Shown here in pieces: positions 1 through 10,633 of a stretch of 64,000 nt of DNA (positions are counted from its first letter, which is position 1; each line of letters opens with the position of its first letter). The notes beneath the pieces are model-generated. The model was not told the origin of the DNA. It worked only from the letters and a program-made list of their open reading frames with translations, and searched no databases. The position numbers and the translations under genes were made by a program. Source of the DNA: Triglochin maritima (taxonomy: Eukaryota > Streptophyta > Magnoliopsida > Alismatales > Juncaginaceae); the NCBI GenBank assembly GCA_963682175.1, contig OY821775.1, positions 5,394,001 to 5,458,000 of the forward strand, read 5' to 3'.

Positions 1-750
1 TCCCGTCTGACCTCCTGGCCTCCCAGAGAACCTACCTGATGGCCTCCTCTCATCCTGGTAGTTCTCCCTGTAGTCACGATCAAGAACAGAGGCACTCTTT
101 ACTGCATCGGCCAACGTGCTCGGCATGTGTGTCAGCACCTTCGTCCTCAACTGCTTCCGGAGCCCCCGGACGAACTTCCCAGCCCTCTGCTCCTGTGTGA
201 CATACATCTCGGGACAGTAACGCTCAAGGGCGTTGAACTTCCCGATGTAACCTGCCAAAGTCATGTCTCCCTACTGAAGACTCAGAAACTCCTCCCTCTT
301 CGCATCCTGGACATGCTGCGGAAAATACTGCTCGTTGAACTCGCCAACGAACTCCTCCCAGGCTATATCATCTCTGTCCGCAAACACCACTGCAGATGTG
401 GACCTCCACCAGTTGGACGCAGCACCGCCCAACACATAAGTAGCCAGGCCCACTCTCGCCTCTGGAGGACAACCAATAGCACTGAAGATCTTCTGCATCG
501 TGAAGATCCACTCCTCCGCAGCCTCTGCGTCGTACTGCCCCAGAAAGGTAGGCGGATGCTGGCGCATAAACCGGTCATGCATAGCGCCAGTCCCCGTCTG
601 CCCAGTCTGTGCTGTCTGCTGCTGTAGCATCTCCGTCAGACGTCCGACCGTATCGAACAACGTCCGATGCTCATCCTCCCAAGCCTCATCCCTCGCAGTC
701 TCACTCTCACCGCGAGTATGGGCAACCGCCTTCCCCCGTCTAGGAGGCAT
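1..750 (-). pseudogene. Ty3 chromovirus gag fragment, broken by an in-frame stop
   Basis: This is the N-terminal gag region of the same retrotransposon family as the complete element at 47.8-56.1 kb; the predicted protein is nearly identical to that copy. The likely start is the Met beginning MPPRRGK (codon at 748-750, minus strand). The gag core with the WWR motif is visible. At 271-273 the minus strand has TAG where the complete copy has CAG (Gln), so translation would stop after about 159 residues. The same frame stays open beyond the stop to the window edge. The rest of gag and all of pol lie outside the window. It is a decayed copy, not a host gene. Confidence 0.88.
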
Positions 751-857
751 CTGCCAAAGGAAACAAGACAATATCAATATAATCTGTGCATGCATGATCC
801 TCTAGACCTAACTCCTAACTCAAAGGTGGTTTCTTTGGACAAGTACGCCGAGATAAC

Positions 858-869
858 GCTCTGATACCA
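858..869 (-). other. Primer binding site (initiator tRNA-Met)
   Basis: On the minus strand the LTR end is followed, after three bases, by TGGTATCAGAGC. This is the usual plant LTR-element primer site complementary to the 3' end of initiator tRNA-Met. It fixes this LTR as the 5' LTR of a minus-strand element. Confidence 0.9.
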
Positions 870-872
870 AAT

Positions 873-2824
873 TGTAACGTACCCGAAAACAGCGGAAAAT
901 TTAAACAATAATAAAGACCGTCAACGGTCAACACTGGGCACGTCACGGGAAACAAACCAACATATATAATATAAATATGATCCACGTGGAAGTCAAATAT
1001 ACAAACTGACTGTGATTACGACAAAAACTATACAATATGTAATCACCTAAAAAGGAAGAGACTGACAACTACAGGATCTGATCTCGGGGGCACCGTCCTC
1101 AGTCACCACCTCAAACCCTAACCCTGCTCGCTACCTGAAATGCAAACAAACAAACATGCCTGAGTTCCCTGCAGGAACCCCGTATACCAAACCTCCTAAA
1201 AATATAAAAAGGAATTAAAGACAATGCAATGCTATGCACATGATCATCCGCCTCGGGCCCACAATAATGCCCTCACCGCCTCCACGGCACTGAACCACTC
1301 CTGCCACTAGGGTCAAGTCAGTCCACCGCTGCCTCACAAGGGTCAGTCGACACCACTGCTCCCCAAAAGTGCAGGAAGGAACCCCCGGTACACGCCGCAC
1401 CCAAAGAGCGAGTCAGCCCGCCGAATACACAACTCGGGTCAGACGACAGCCACTGCTCCCCCAAGAGTCGCCTAGCGCGCACCCTGCCGGAACATCCTCG
1501 GCCTACCGCTAAACCCTCGCAAACTGCCCAAGGTTTACGGTACACATCCCTCACACCCCGCTCGGTAAGAGAGGAAAATGGTAGTACAATAATACGCCTT
1601 CGTCGAAGGTGAAATCCGTAGCTCTCAAAGCCGGTAATCAACCGTCGCCTCGGAGCCGGTAGTCGACCTGACATCGACGGATCGCGTGTGGATAAATCCA
1701 CCAACCTGCGGCAGATCGGTCGACCGCTACAAGCACACCGGTCGACCGGTCCCCCACACAGTACACAGTACTGTACAAACAAGTCTACCGGTCGAACCAC
1801 GCCAACCGAATTACCGACCAATCGGTCGAACAAAAGTCATCTAGCGGTCGACCGTTTGGAAGGTCTACGCTATACAATTTTATATAATATATATATCCGA
1901 CCGGTCGAACCAAGGGGCCGTTCGACCGATAACAGGGATTTCAATATTTTGCCCAAGTCTCATTCGGTCGACCGGAACTGAAATACAGTTCGACCGAATC
2001 AACACAAGCACTCTACCGCTTAATTAAATGCTCAGTCGGTCGACCGAGAGTTAAAGAGCGGTCGACCGTTTTGATGGTCAAAGCTCCCAACCGACTTAGC
2101 ATCGAATGGATCGGTCGAACAAAGTAAAGGACGTTCGACCGTTTAATAAGTCAAAATCCCCAACCGACCCATTCTCATCGTTATTCGGTCGACCGGCTAA
2201 GTGGTCCCGTTCGACCGATAACAGCATATCCCCTTTTTCCCGCACAAATCTGGCATAACGGTCGACCGTCTAACGACATCGTTCGACCGTTCGCGGGTAA
2301 ACATCAATATAATAATAGGATCGGTCGACTGCCCACAGGCACCGGTCGACCGATCGTCGTCTTCAACCTCTGAATTGGTTGAATTCCGACGGGGAATTCG
2401 ACACCAACGTCGATCCCCAACACTCACAAGGCACAAGTGAGTTATATTGAAGATTTGGCATACCTTTTGGTCGAGTGAAGAAGCCTCCCAAGCTTGCACC
2501 ACTTCACTCCACTTCTTCTTCCTTCTTCTCCTTCTTCTCCTCTTCTTCTACTTCACCTTCTTCTTCTCCAACGAAATCTCCTCTCTTTCACTCTCTGGTA
2601 AATGCAAATGATGAAGAAAACGTTTTAACAAAATCCTATCTTAACTATATATATCCATTCATCACCTCCATCTCCTCCAATCACCATTCACCTACAACCT
2701 TTCCAATTAAAACTATCCACCTCAATCTCCACATGTCCAACACCTCCAACTCTCCATGCATGATTAATTAGAGTTAATTAAGTTTAGTTTAATTTAATTA
2801 GATTGCTTAGATTAAGTTATTACA
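873..2824 (-). mobile_element. 5' LTR of a truncated (by window edge) Ty3/Tekay-like element
   Basis: The LTR has TG...CA ends (TGTAACG at 873, TTACA at 2824, plus strand) and aligns along its length with the two LTRs of the complete element at 47786-49627 and 54243-56087, but is longer (1952 bp) and more diverged. It carries many copies of the palindrome CGGTCGACCG (for example 1717-1726 and 1739-1748) and half sites such as TTCGACCG. The internal part of the element continues left out of the window, so its second LTR and target-site duplication cannot be seen. Confidence 0.9.
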
Positions 2825-3138
2825 ATTTTACTCGAAGGATCAATGGATCATGCTTGGCATTTTTAACACATTTCAGGTCTCCATCACAAGTTGTGGGGGA
2901 AAACGTGGTGATCTATATGGTTATGCGAGCGTTTATTATTACATTCACAGTTAAGTTGTGGCTTCAGCGGTCTTCGATTCTTCAACACGTTTTCATCTTT
3001 TTAATGGATTTGGTTTCTGTAGCTTTCGGAGGCTCAACCGTTAATATTTAATGCCAAACCGGTAAAGGAATTTACTATACACTGGAAAGTCACCAATCGT
3101 GGGGATTGTATTTTATTTCTCATAAAACATAAATCTGA
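2825..3138. other. Intergenic, nothing recognised
   Basis: About 310 bp between the LTR and the nested MITE cluster. Only short open frames without recognisable motifs are present. Confidence 0.5.
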
Positions 3139-3914
3139 GACTACTGTTAACCGCGTCCGGGCTCTTCTCGTGCGTCATGTTTTCTCCTTAGTCACATCAG
3201 TTTTTCTCTATACCACGTCAGCACAAACCAACCCCCAAATTTTCCTTAAGACTATCCTTAACCGGGCTACTGTAGACGGGCGACATTGTAATGCGCTCGA
3301 CCACGTAGGCCAGATGGGACATTTTCCACCCGCCTGGGTGGAAAATCGGGCGGGTTCCCCCATTGGGTAATGTTTTTTAATATAAAAATATATTTAAATA
3401 TGTTAATAATTAGTTTAAATCGTTTTTCAAATATATTTTTATAAAAATATGTTTTTTATTTGTTCCTATTTTTTAAGATTTTTTAATATTTTGTGTGTGT
3501 TTTACCTAAAATTGATCCCCAAATGATGTGGAAATGAGAGAATATAGAGCGTTTGAGTTGTTTCTGGGTGTGATTAAGAAAATTTTAGGAGGGTTGGTTT
3601 GAGCTGACGTGGCAGAGAGAGAAGCTGACGTGGTTGAGAGAGAAAATTGGGCGCTTAAGAACTGCACGGACGCTGTTAATGGTGGTCTAACCACACCCAG
3701 AAACAACTCAAGCACCTTACATTCTCTCTCCACCACATCATTTGGGGATCAAATTTAGGTAAAACACAAAAAAAATCATAAAAGAATAATTTAAAAAACG
3801 ATTTAAAATAATTATTAACATATTCTAATATTAAAAAAATATCAGCAACCAATGGGGGGGCACGTGCCCCCACCCTATCCACCCGGGCGGTGTATGTGGC
3901 ATTAATTATCCCCA
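3139..3914 (-). mobile_element. Outer Tourist-like (PIF/Harbinger) MITE, interrupted
   Basis: The left end GACTACTGTTAACCG and about 100 bp after it are the reverse complement of the right end of the related MITEs at 3250-3687 and 30583-30998. The sequence from 3691 to about 3914 is the reverse complement of their internal and left portions. The inner MITE (3250-3687) splits this copy. The left flank is TGA; the right terminus is eroded, so the right boundary is approximate. Confidence 0.7.
3250..3687 (+). mobile_element. Inner Tourist-like (PIF/Harbinger) MITE with TAA target site
   Basis: The element starts GACTATCCTTAACCGGG and ends with the near-reverse complement (its right end reads GACCACCATTAACAGCG on the minus strand). 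It is flanked on both sides by TAA (3247-3249 and 3688-3690), the target-site pattern of PIF/Harbinger elements. Removing it together with one TAA rejoins the outer MITE. No coding capacity is visible. It is closely related to the MITE at 30583-30998. Confidence 0.82.
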
Positions 3915-4416
3915 AATTTTGCTTATGTGTCGGGCGGTTGGTTCATCCGCTTGGCTGATAAGGGTGGTACGAGAATTCTTATATAATTATTTATTTTCAA
4001 ATTTCATCCATAGAAACTCCACCGCAGTCCAACAACGGTCTTTGGCTCTCTTCGGACGTTGTCGTGATGACCATAACTTTAGTATAAATTTAGGGGGTAT
4101 TTGTGCACAGGAATCCATCAAAAAATGTATTTTATGTTCAAAAGAAAAATATTAACGAAAAATAAAAACAAGAGAAAAATTAGTTTCATTTTGAATAAGA
4201 TTACGTTGTTTGTACGAGCCACTAAAATCCGCTGAAAAATAAAAAAATTGAATTCATTAACGGTTATTTCTGGAAAATTGATATTATTTGTAAATATTAT
4301 ATATATAAATGTATAATTTTATTGTGAAGAATATGTTATACGTTAATATTTAAATAGTTATTGCACATTTTAGTTTAATTTAACTAAAAAATGTGATGTG
4401 TGAGTTATATATTATA

Positions 4417-6114
4417 CATGAATTCTCTAGTGAGCCCAGTGCTCAACTTTTCTAAATTAAGCCCCCACAATATCTGTAGGATCGTGTGGGTTTATGGGTC
4501 CACAATTAATGCTAGTCACCTAATTACCTACTTGTTTATTCTATCAAGTAAATGCAGCGGAAATTAAACTAAAACAAGCAAGTGTAGGAATATGCAAACC
4601 ACAAAGAGGACACGGCGTTTTTATAGAGGTTCCGCACCCCACCCGGGTCCTAGTCCTCTCTTGCAAGCTCCGCTCGGATCACCGAGCTCCGCTCACGACT
4701 TCACTAACCGCTCCCCGTTCCGGGCCGGGAGACAACGCCTTACAACCGTCAAACTCGCGAACAACCCTCGCCGAGCTTGGAATCTTCCTCTCACAATCCG
4801 AGAGGGGCACTTCGGGCTTTCACCGAAGTCCTTGCTTCCTTATACAACAATTGTAACCTTGAGTGGAACAACACTCACTAAACTTTGAGCACACTTGAGT
4901 AGGATGAAGAAATGATCACTAAGTGTGGAAGGTTTGTAGCTTTGAGTGTTTGGGATTCTCTCTAAAGTTTGGGACAAGTTTGTAGTGGGAGAGTTGTGTT
5001 AAAATGTGTTTTACAACTCCTTATATAGGCATTAGAGAGAATAGAGCCGTTGGGATTGATTGGGTATGAGTTGAAGTGTGATTACACAAAACAGAAAGTT
5101 CAGAACCCAATTCTGGCTGAATTCGGTCGACCGAAACGGGAAGAGCGGTCGACCGGTTGGCAGTTTTACACTCAGTTCGGTCGACCGGTTAAGCAACGGT
5201 CGACCTCCCAACTCTACGACTTAGGTTCACTTAAGTCATCGGTCGAACACAAGATAGGGTTCGGTCGACCGATTTCGTCCAGGCACTTTTGGGGTGACAA
5301 ACAAATGTGTGAACGGTCGACCGAAACTGGTTTTGGCGGTCGACCGATTATGGACAGGCACTTTGGGTTTGTCAAGAGATGAACCAACGGTTGACCGATC
5401 GTGGTCCTCGGTCGACCGATACATGAAATACATTTGGGGTATTTTTGGTTTAATACGAATACGACCGTTGGGTATATACGACAAAAGTAACGGTCGAGAA
5501 AATATGATCTGACGGTCGACCGAAAGGTAAAACACGGTCGACCGAATATGGGCAGTGAAAACACAAACAAGAGACATGATCATCCGGTCGACCGAATGTG
5601 GGCAGACAGTTGGGTTCAGGTTTAGGTGTTTTCCGGTCTAAGTTTGGGTGATCTATTGAAGTCCAAATTATGTGAAATTTCGTGTGTGACTTCTATAGGG
5701 AACCTAGTGTGTGATTAAGTTGATTTTAGCTCAAGTATGCTCAATTACACTTTGTTCCTAAGACTCAAAAGAAATCAAGATTACATGTCTTCGATTTAGC
5801 TTTAATTACATGTCTTGACTTCATTTCCTTCTTTCTTGAGTCTTGATCACCTGTAGAGGTTAGCACAATACAATATATATGCAATGCATAGTGTGTGCTA
5901 CTCTAATTAAGATTCGGTTGATTAAATCATCAAAACATAAGATTAAGGCTAAAAAGCCAACAATATCCACCATTCATTTCAAATTGTAAGGTAGATTAAA
6001 AAAAGCGGTTATGCTAATGAATGGTGAGATTAACTGTAAATAAGATCCAATGGTGAGATTGTAGGGGACTTAAACTAAATTTGATGAGTCTTGGGCTCAC
6101 TAGAGCTTGACCCA
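4417..6114. mobile_element. MULE-type MITE split by a solo LTR
   Basis: The outer segments 4417-4474 and 5968-6114 together match the intact 207-bp MITE at 31523-31729. Terminal inverted repeats contain CTCTAGTGAGCCCAG. A 9-bp target-site duplication TATATTATA lies at 4408-4416 and 6115-6123, the length typical of Mutator-like elements. The interior is taken up by the solo LTR at 4475-5962. The MITE itself has no coding capacity. Confidence 0.85.
4475..5962 (-). mobile_element. Solo LTR of an LTR retrotransposon, 1488 bp
   Basis: The termini are TGTAGGATCG and AAAGCCAACA (TG...CA) and the element is flanked by the perfect 5-bp duplication ATATC (4470-4474 and 5963-5967). The intact MITE at 31.5 kb shows the uninterrupted target, with a single ATATC. 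There is no internal domain, so this is the product of LTR-LTR recombination. Between about 5120 and 5600 it is packed with CGGTCGACCG palindromes (5124-5133, 5146-5155, 5178-5187 and others). The orientation is inferred from a GCAGCGGAAATT motif resembling the U5-side end of other minus-oriented LTRs and is uncertain, as is the superfamily. Confidence 0.85.
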
Positions 6115-6123
6115 TATATTATA

Positions 6124-8655
6124 TACATATAGTTATTTTTGAAGAGTAAATTAATTAATATATAAGATTTTTGTAGTCATGCACTTTTAAACAATACACT
6201 AAATTAAAATTTGAATAATATTTGGTTTTAGAATTTTATTTTAACAAGACAATATGAAGTTGAAGATGGATTTTTAACTTTATTATCTAATTTTATGGTA
6301 TAATTTTGTAACATATTGTCATGATTTTTTTATAGATAATCACATTGTTCAATATTTATAATATGTTTTTAATATTTTTGTAGTTAAGTTTTTATATAAT
6401 AAAAATATATTAAATAAATTTGATAAATGTGTACATTTTTTACAACTTTCTTGCACTTTACACGTTGATTTCCTGTAGAGCGTATGAGAAACTGAAAGAA
6501 AATATTTCAGTACATTCTGGATGATAGTTGGAAACATATGGAAAATATATTTTTTTTCCAAGATTGAGACAAATATCATGAAAAATTCTGATTAAATGGA
6601 AACTGTTTTCTTTTCTCTCTGTTTCCAGGTGCACAAACACCCCTCTTAGTGATTCAAATGGAATTTAGGGGGCTTATGTAATTTCTTTAATTCACATGAA
6701 TTTATTATGACTTATGACATTCCCTCACGAAAATGAACAGTCTAAACGTGTAAATTAGTTTTGTATAATTTATATGAATTTATTATGACTCTAGTATTTT
6801 TGCAAGGAAATTGAAAACAGTCTAAACATGTTAAATGGTCCGAGTGTGTCAAAGACTTAAAAGGCACAAGATATGAACTTGTGTGGGGGCACAACCGCAC
6901 AATCTAAGGAAATACTTAATAATTAGATATACAGACTTCAGAACGACTGGAAGTCTGCAACAGCATCTGTTAGACCAAATTGAAAGGGAAATGACGGTGA
7001 TATTAAAAGAGATGTTTCCATCTCTAAAAGAAAAAAAGATGTGTTCATCTCACCTAATACAATATGCTACTTGATAAAGCTAATGTATATACCTTGTTTA
7101 TAATCTTGTAATTGTAGGCTGTAGCTACAGGTTATATATCTGTTAAAACTTGCAAGCCTAATCTTGTCCATTTTATCTTGAATTATCTCGTCCCGTATTA
7201 ACAAAAAACACAGCCGTTCAAATCCCATCCACAACCCAAATATAGAAGGATTAGTTATATTAGTTCCCCTTAAAATCCACAACACAAACACCTCTATTTG
7301 AAGCAACCTTCTCCACTGCTATTCACCATCCATTTGAATTTGACATCCACTTCTATTTTCAATATCATCTAAACACCCTTACCACCTCCCCTTCGCTCCC
7401 ACAAGCCATGAGCTTCTCTCATCAACCATGCCATGCCACACGAAAAAATAACTCCGACCGTCGCAACGACAATCCTCATGACGCCTTATGGCTAGCCAGT
7501 TGCTGCCTTGGTGGGGACCGGAGCTGGTCGGGGAACCTCACATCGCCAACGCCTTATTATCAATTAAGAGGTGGATCAATGAATGGGCGTAGGAACGGAT
7601 ATGCAAATAGTATTGTTCCTATTGTCGATAGTCGTGGTAGTGGCACTGGTGGGTCGTGCGAGCCACGGCTGGTGAGGAGTGGAGGGATGAGAAGGGACTG
7701 GAGCTTTGAGGACCTTCGAAATAGGCCCGGGACCGCCTGCAGAAGCTAAGATTTGAATATCATTTTTAGGCGGGAAATGTTTATCATTCTGTTATATATA
7801 AAAAACTTGTCCATCCTCCCCCATGGAAATAAATACAAAAAATGTTCAAAAAATATGTGTGATTGTCGATATGTGTGTGTTGGTTATTCCACATTTGAGC
7901 AAGTTTGTCCAAATGTATCATAGTTTGATATTGACAATATACGGTTTAGCGAGTACATGTTCTTGATGATTATCTAAACGACATCGCTTTTAACCATCAA
8001 ACAATTTCAGTTCTTGCGCAGCATTGCATGTTTCCCATACACTTGCTGTTCTTCAGCCTGGCTGTTTGGCAAAAACAAAATCCTTTGAATGTGTTGTTTG
8101 TAAGAACTGAAAGAAGGACGAAACCTGCGAAACACTCTTTTTCCTGCCATTGGACCTGATGTGTTCTTGTTCTCAAATGTGTTGTACTGTGGCTTTGCTC
8201 TTTGTTCAACTTAGAGATGTTAACAGATGATTAAAGAGAAGAGGTGTTTGTGATTGACGGTACAATTATGTAGCTCTGCAATACCACAATCACATAAAAT
8301 TAGTGATTATTAGGTATGGTGTATCCAGTAAAACTGTTTGTTTGTTTTGGAAACGATACCACCAAAATCTTTATTGCTGGAGTTTGTTTACCTCATGGGT
8401 GGATGACCATCTGCAGCAGATATCTACGTGTGATTCTTCCTAACCAACAAAAATCTTTCTTACAAAACTTTTAGTAGATAAAACCCTAGTGTGTCTTCAT
8501 GCATAAGTAGCACTTCCCATAGTCTGAAAGAAAAAGTATTGATTCAGAAAAAAACAAAAGATAGAAAAAGAGGGAAAATGGTATATTATCAATTTAAACC
8601 ACCAAGCCTTACTGAATTATGGTGATTTACAGTAGAAATGAGATCTTTTACTAAT
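6124..8655. other. AT-rich intergenic region, no supported gene
   Basis: Very AT-rich to about 7000. An open frame at 7408-7749 (plus strand, about 113 codons) shows no family motif and unusual composition; I do not support it as a gene. The stretch from 8230 to 8655 could include the 3' UTR of the minus-strand gene at 8656-9129. Confidence 0.5.
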
Positions 8656-9129
8656 TCATGGTGTTTGAGGAGTGCCTCCGGTTCTTGCAGCTGCTTTCCA
8701 ATCTCTATGACGCAAGACATGTGAATCTGATTCTACACCTGACCCTGAGGAAGGTGAGCTCTTTGTTTTCGTTTCAGGTAATAATGATATGATTCCTGAG
8801 TCGTATTGTGCATCTTCAGTTTTTGTGATGGTGTGTGCTCCTCTTGCTTCCGTTTTCCAATCTCGCTGGCACAGAACACCTCCAACATTATCTGAAGATA
8901 TTTCACTTTTTGTTTGTCCCACCAGAATTGGAGCTTGTCGAGTAACGAACTGCTGGGCATGTTTCATTTCTGCATCGAGACGCTTTCTGGCCCTGTATCT
9001 CCGCTGTCGGTCCCTGTTCTTCATGCGTCGACGTGCCAGAGAGTCATCATTAGGCTGAGGGTTTCCTTCGACAGAGATGCCAATCACACCAGATTCATCA
9101 TATACTAATGATGTGTGAGTGCCCTGCAT
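8656..9129 (-). CDS. Small protein with an atypical bZIP-like basic region
   Basis: This 157-residue open frame contains a strongly basic segment (residues about 33-50: RRRMKNRDRQRRYRARKR) in which N38 and R46 fit the N-x7-R signature of bZIP DNA-binding regions. Positions 55, 62 and 69 are Met, Val and Leu, in heptad register, but a Pro at about 67 and the short length argue against a full leucine zipper. The C-terminal half has a repeated motif, RDWK followed by an Ala/Arg-rich pair (residues about 89-96 and 142-149), each preceded by Cys/Leu-x-His/Arg. The start ATG is at 9127-9129, but a possible splice acceptor (ATGCAG/GG) lies there, so this could be the last exon of a longer gene with 5' exons at higher coordinates. 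Nuclear DNA binding is an inference from the basic region only. I do not recognise a named family. Confidence 0.6.
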   Translation of the reverse strand: MQGTHTSLVYDESGVIGISVEGNPQPNDDSLARRRMKNRDRQRRYRARKRLDAEMKHAQQFVTRQAPILVGQTKSEISSDNVGGVLCQRDWKTEARGAHTITKTEDAQYDSGIISLLPETKTKSSPSSGSGVESDSHVLRHRDWKAAARTGGTPQTP

Positions 9130-10010
9130 TTCAGTACTACACTAGCAGAGGTTAAGATCAAAATACTAGTATTTCGATCGATTATCCTTCAACCAACCAC
9201 ACTTTCAATACACAACATTGGTGCGTTCTACAAAACAAATACTAACTTCTTTCAGATGATCTGCAATGAAACAAGGGCATGAGAGCTTCAACCATAACGT
9301 TTGCTATTGACGATCAACACGTGGATAGACTGATATCAAAATTCTCTGTTTCTATATTTAACCATGTAGACATCAATAATCATGTAACCATCAATAATGC
9401 TTTCTAATTTTAGAAACATGTGCCATAAAAGGCTAAATAATCCAGAAAATGAATGACATGTTCCATCAACAAAATAGTGTCATCCATCTCTCGAATTATG
9501 TGATACAGTGGAGTTATAATCCCTACTAATATACATATTGTGTCCATCATAATAGTCCACCAACTTCAGATTTAACAAAATCAAGCTGAGGCTTACGAGA
9601 AATATGAGTACAGATCTCCACTACAATTTACCTAGTATCTTCTTTATCTTGACCAAAATTTGCTACGAATCATGCATCTAAGAAGAATTGATCTAATTAA
9701 TAAGTTCCAATTTGACTTTATGTTTCCAAAGTAATGTACATCCAAACGAAAGGTGAAACTGAAAAGTTGTTTGCACTTCTTTACCCTACAAATTAGGCAA
9801 TTGATCTTGTAACATCTCCAACTAGAATAACAAGAAAATGTCTAGACCTTCAATCCAGTACCATCTCTCTCTCTCTCTCTCTGTGTAACTTCTCACAATC
9901 TTACATTTCAACAATTTTCTTCTTCAATAACAGGTATCTGAATGAGAATCTGCACGATTCACTGAGCTTATCGTTGAATTTTATGTAGTTTTATAGTAAT
10001 CATAGAACAA
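9130..10010. other. Upstream or intronic region with a CT microsatellite
   Basis: No gene is recognised. A (CT)n tract lies at about 9863-9882. If the 8656-9129 gene has more 5' exons on the minus strand they would be here or further right, but I could not fix any. Confidence 0.4.
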
Positions 10011-10224
10011 TGAATAATAGACTCGTTTACTAAGCAGAGTCTCGCGAAATCTTCCTTCTTTGCCTTCAATTACATCCGAAAGTGACTTGTAAACTTTATT
10101 AATATCAGGGTTATCCTTCATTGGTTGTCCGCAGATCCCATTATCAAGAAGCATATCCACGACTTCTTGTACTATTTTTTCCCGACACATTACTAATTCT
10201 CTTGACATAGATCTACTTGTTAAT
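10011..10224 (-). pseudogene. rpoC1: Diverged fragment of plastid rpoC1 (nuclear plastid DNA)
   Basis: The minus-strand translation contains [18 protein letters not shown] and [16 protein letters not shown], the conserved central segment of the plastid RNA polymerase beta' subunit (RpoC1). Similarity starts near 10224 (the TSRS motif) and ends near 10011, about 210 bp, and the flanks are not rpoC1. Compared with the typical plant plastid protein it has several substitutions and extra residues after GQPM. The frame is open through the homologous part but lacks the rest of the roughly 680-residue protein, so it cannot be functional. It is most simply an old nuclear insertion of plastid DNA; a mitochondrial intermediate is possible. 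Confidence 0.75.
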
Positions 10225-10630
10225 AAACCCGTATGAATATTATGAAGTTCCTATGACAAAACCGTGGAAACGTTTGATATATAATGGTAAACAATTTCCA
10301 GTAAACTTTAAGGAAGACTATGATAAACAAAATGAAACAACATTATCTTCAGAACAAGGTTTTATGATTATCATGGTTCTGGGGGATCAGATTCTCATTA
10401 TTAAGTGAAAGGCTTGTACCAACCACGTGAGCACAAAAATCCATGTGATTCTTAGCAAAAGGTTGTGCTAAGTTGTTTTGACACGCAAGCAAAATGCTTT
10501 AGTAACGTTGGATAAATGAAAATATAAGTATATGATTATCTTCTAACATTTCTCATTCAGAACTTCACGATATTCAATGTTGCAAAAAACAAAACGAAAA
10601 AATGTATAAAATATATAGTTATTTATTCTA
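10225..10630. other. Intergenic, nothing recognised
   Basis: An open frame at 10217-10408 (plus strand) begins inside the rpoC1-like fragment and continues into this stretch, but has no motif I can place. It is probably chance. Confidence 0.4.
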
Positions 10631-10633
10631 AAA

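Noticed and set aside
127..627. 166-codon plus-strand frame
   Set aside because: It is antisense to the gag region, and the same shadow appears at 53496-53996 in the complete element; no domain of its own.
1116..1130. Telomere-like AAACCCTAACCCT in the LTR
   Set aside because: Only about two units, and the homologous LTRs read differently at this place; chance similarity rather than an interstitial telomere.
1717..2360. Repeated CGGTCGACCG as a CRISPR or integron-like array
   Set aside because: Intervals vary in length, the motif is a palindrome within an LTR, and the same arrangement recurs in the other LTRs of the family.
7408..7749. 113-codon frame as a possible gene
   Set aside because: No motif, no splice or promoter support, and composition like neighbouring non-coding sequence.
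10217..10408. 63-codon plus-strand frame next to the rpoC1 fragment
   Set aside because: I could not match it to any plastid gene, and it overlaps the fragment in the opposite strand; treated as chance.
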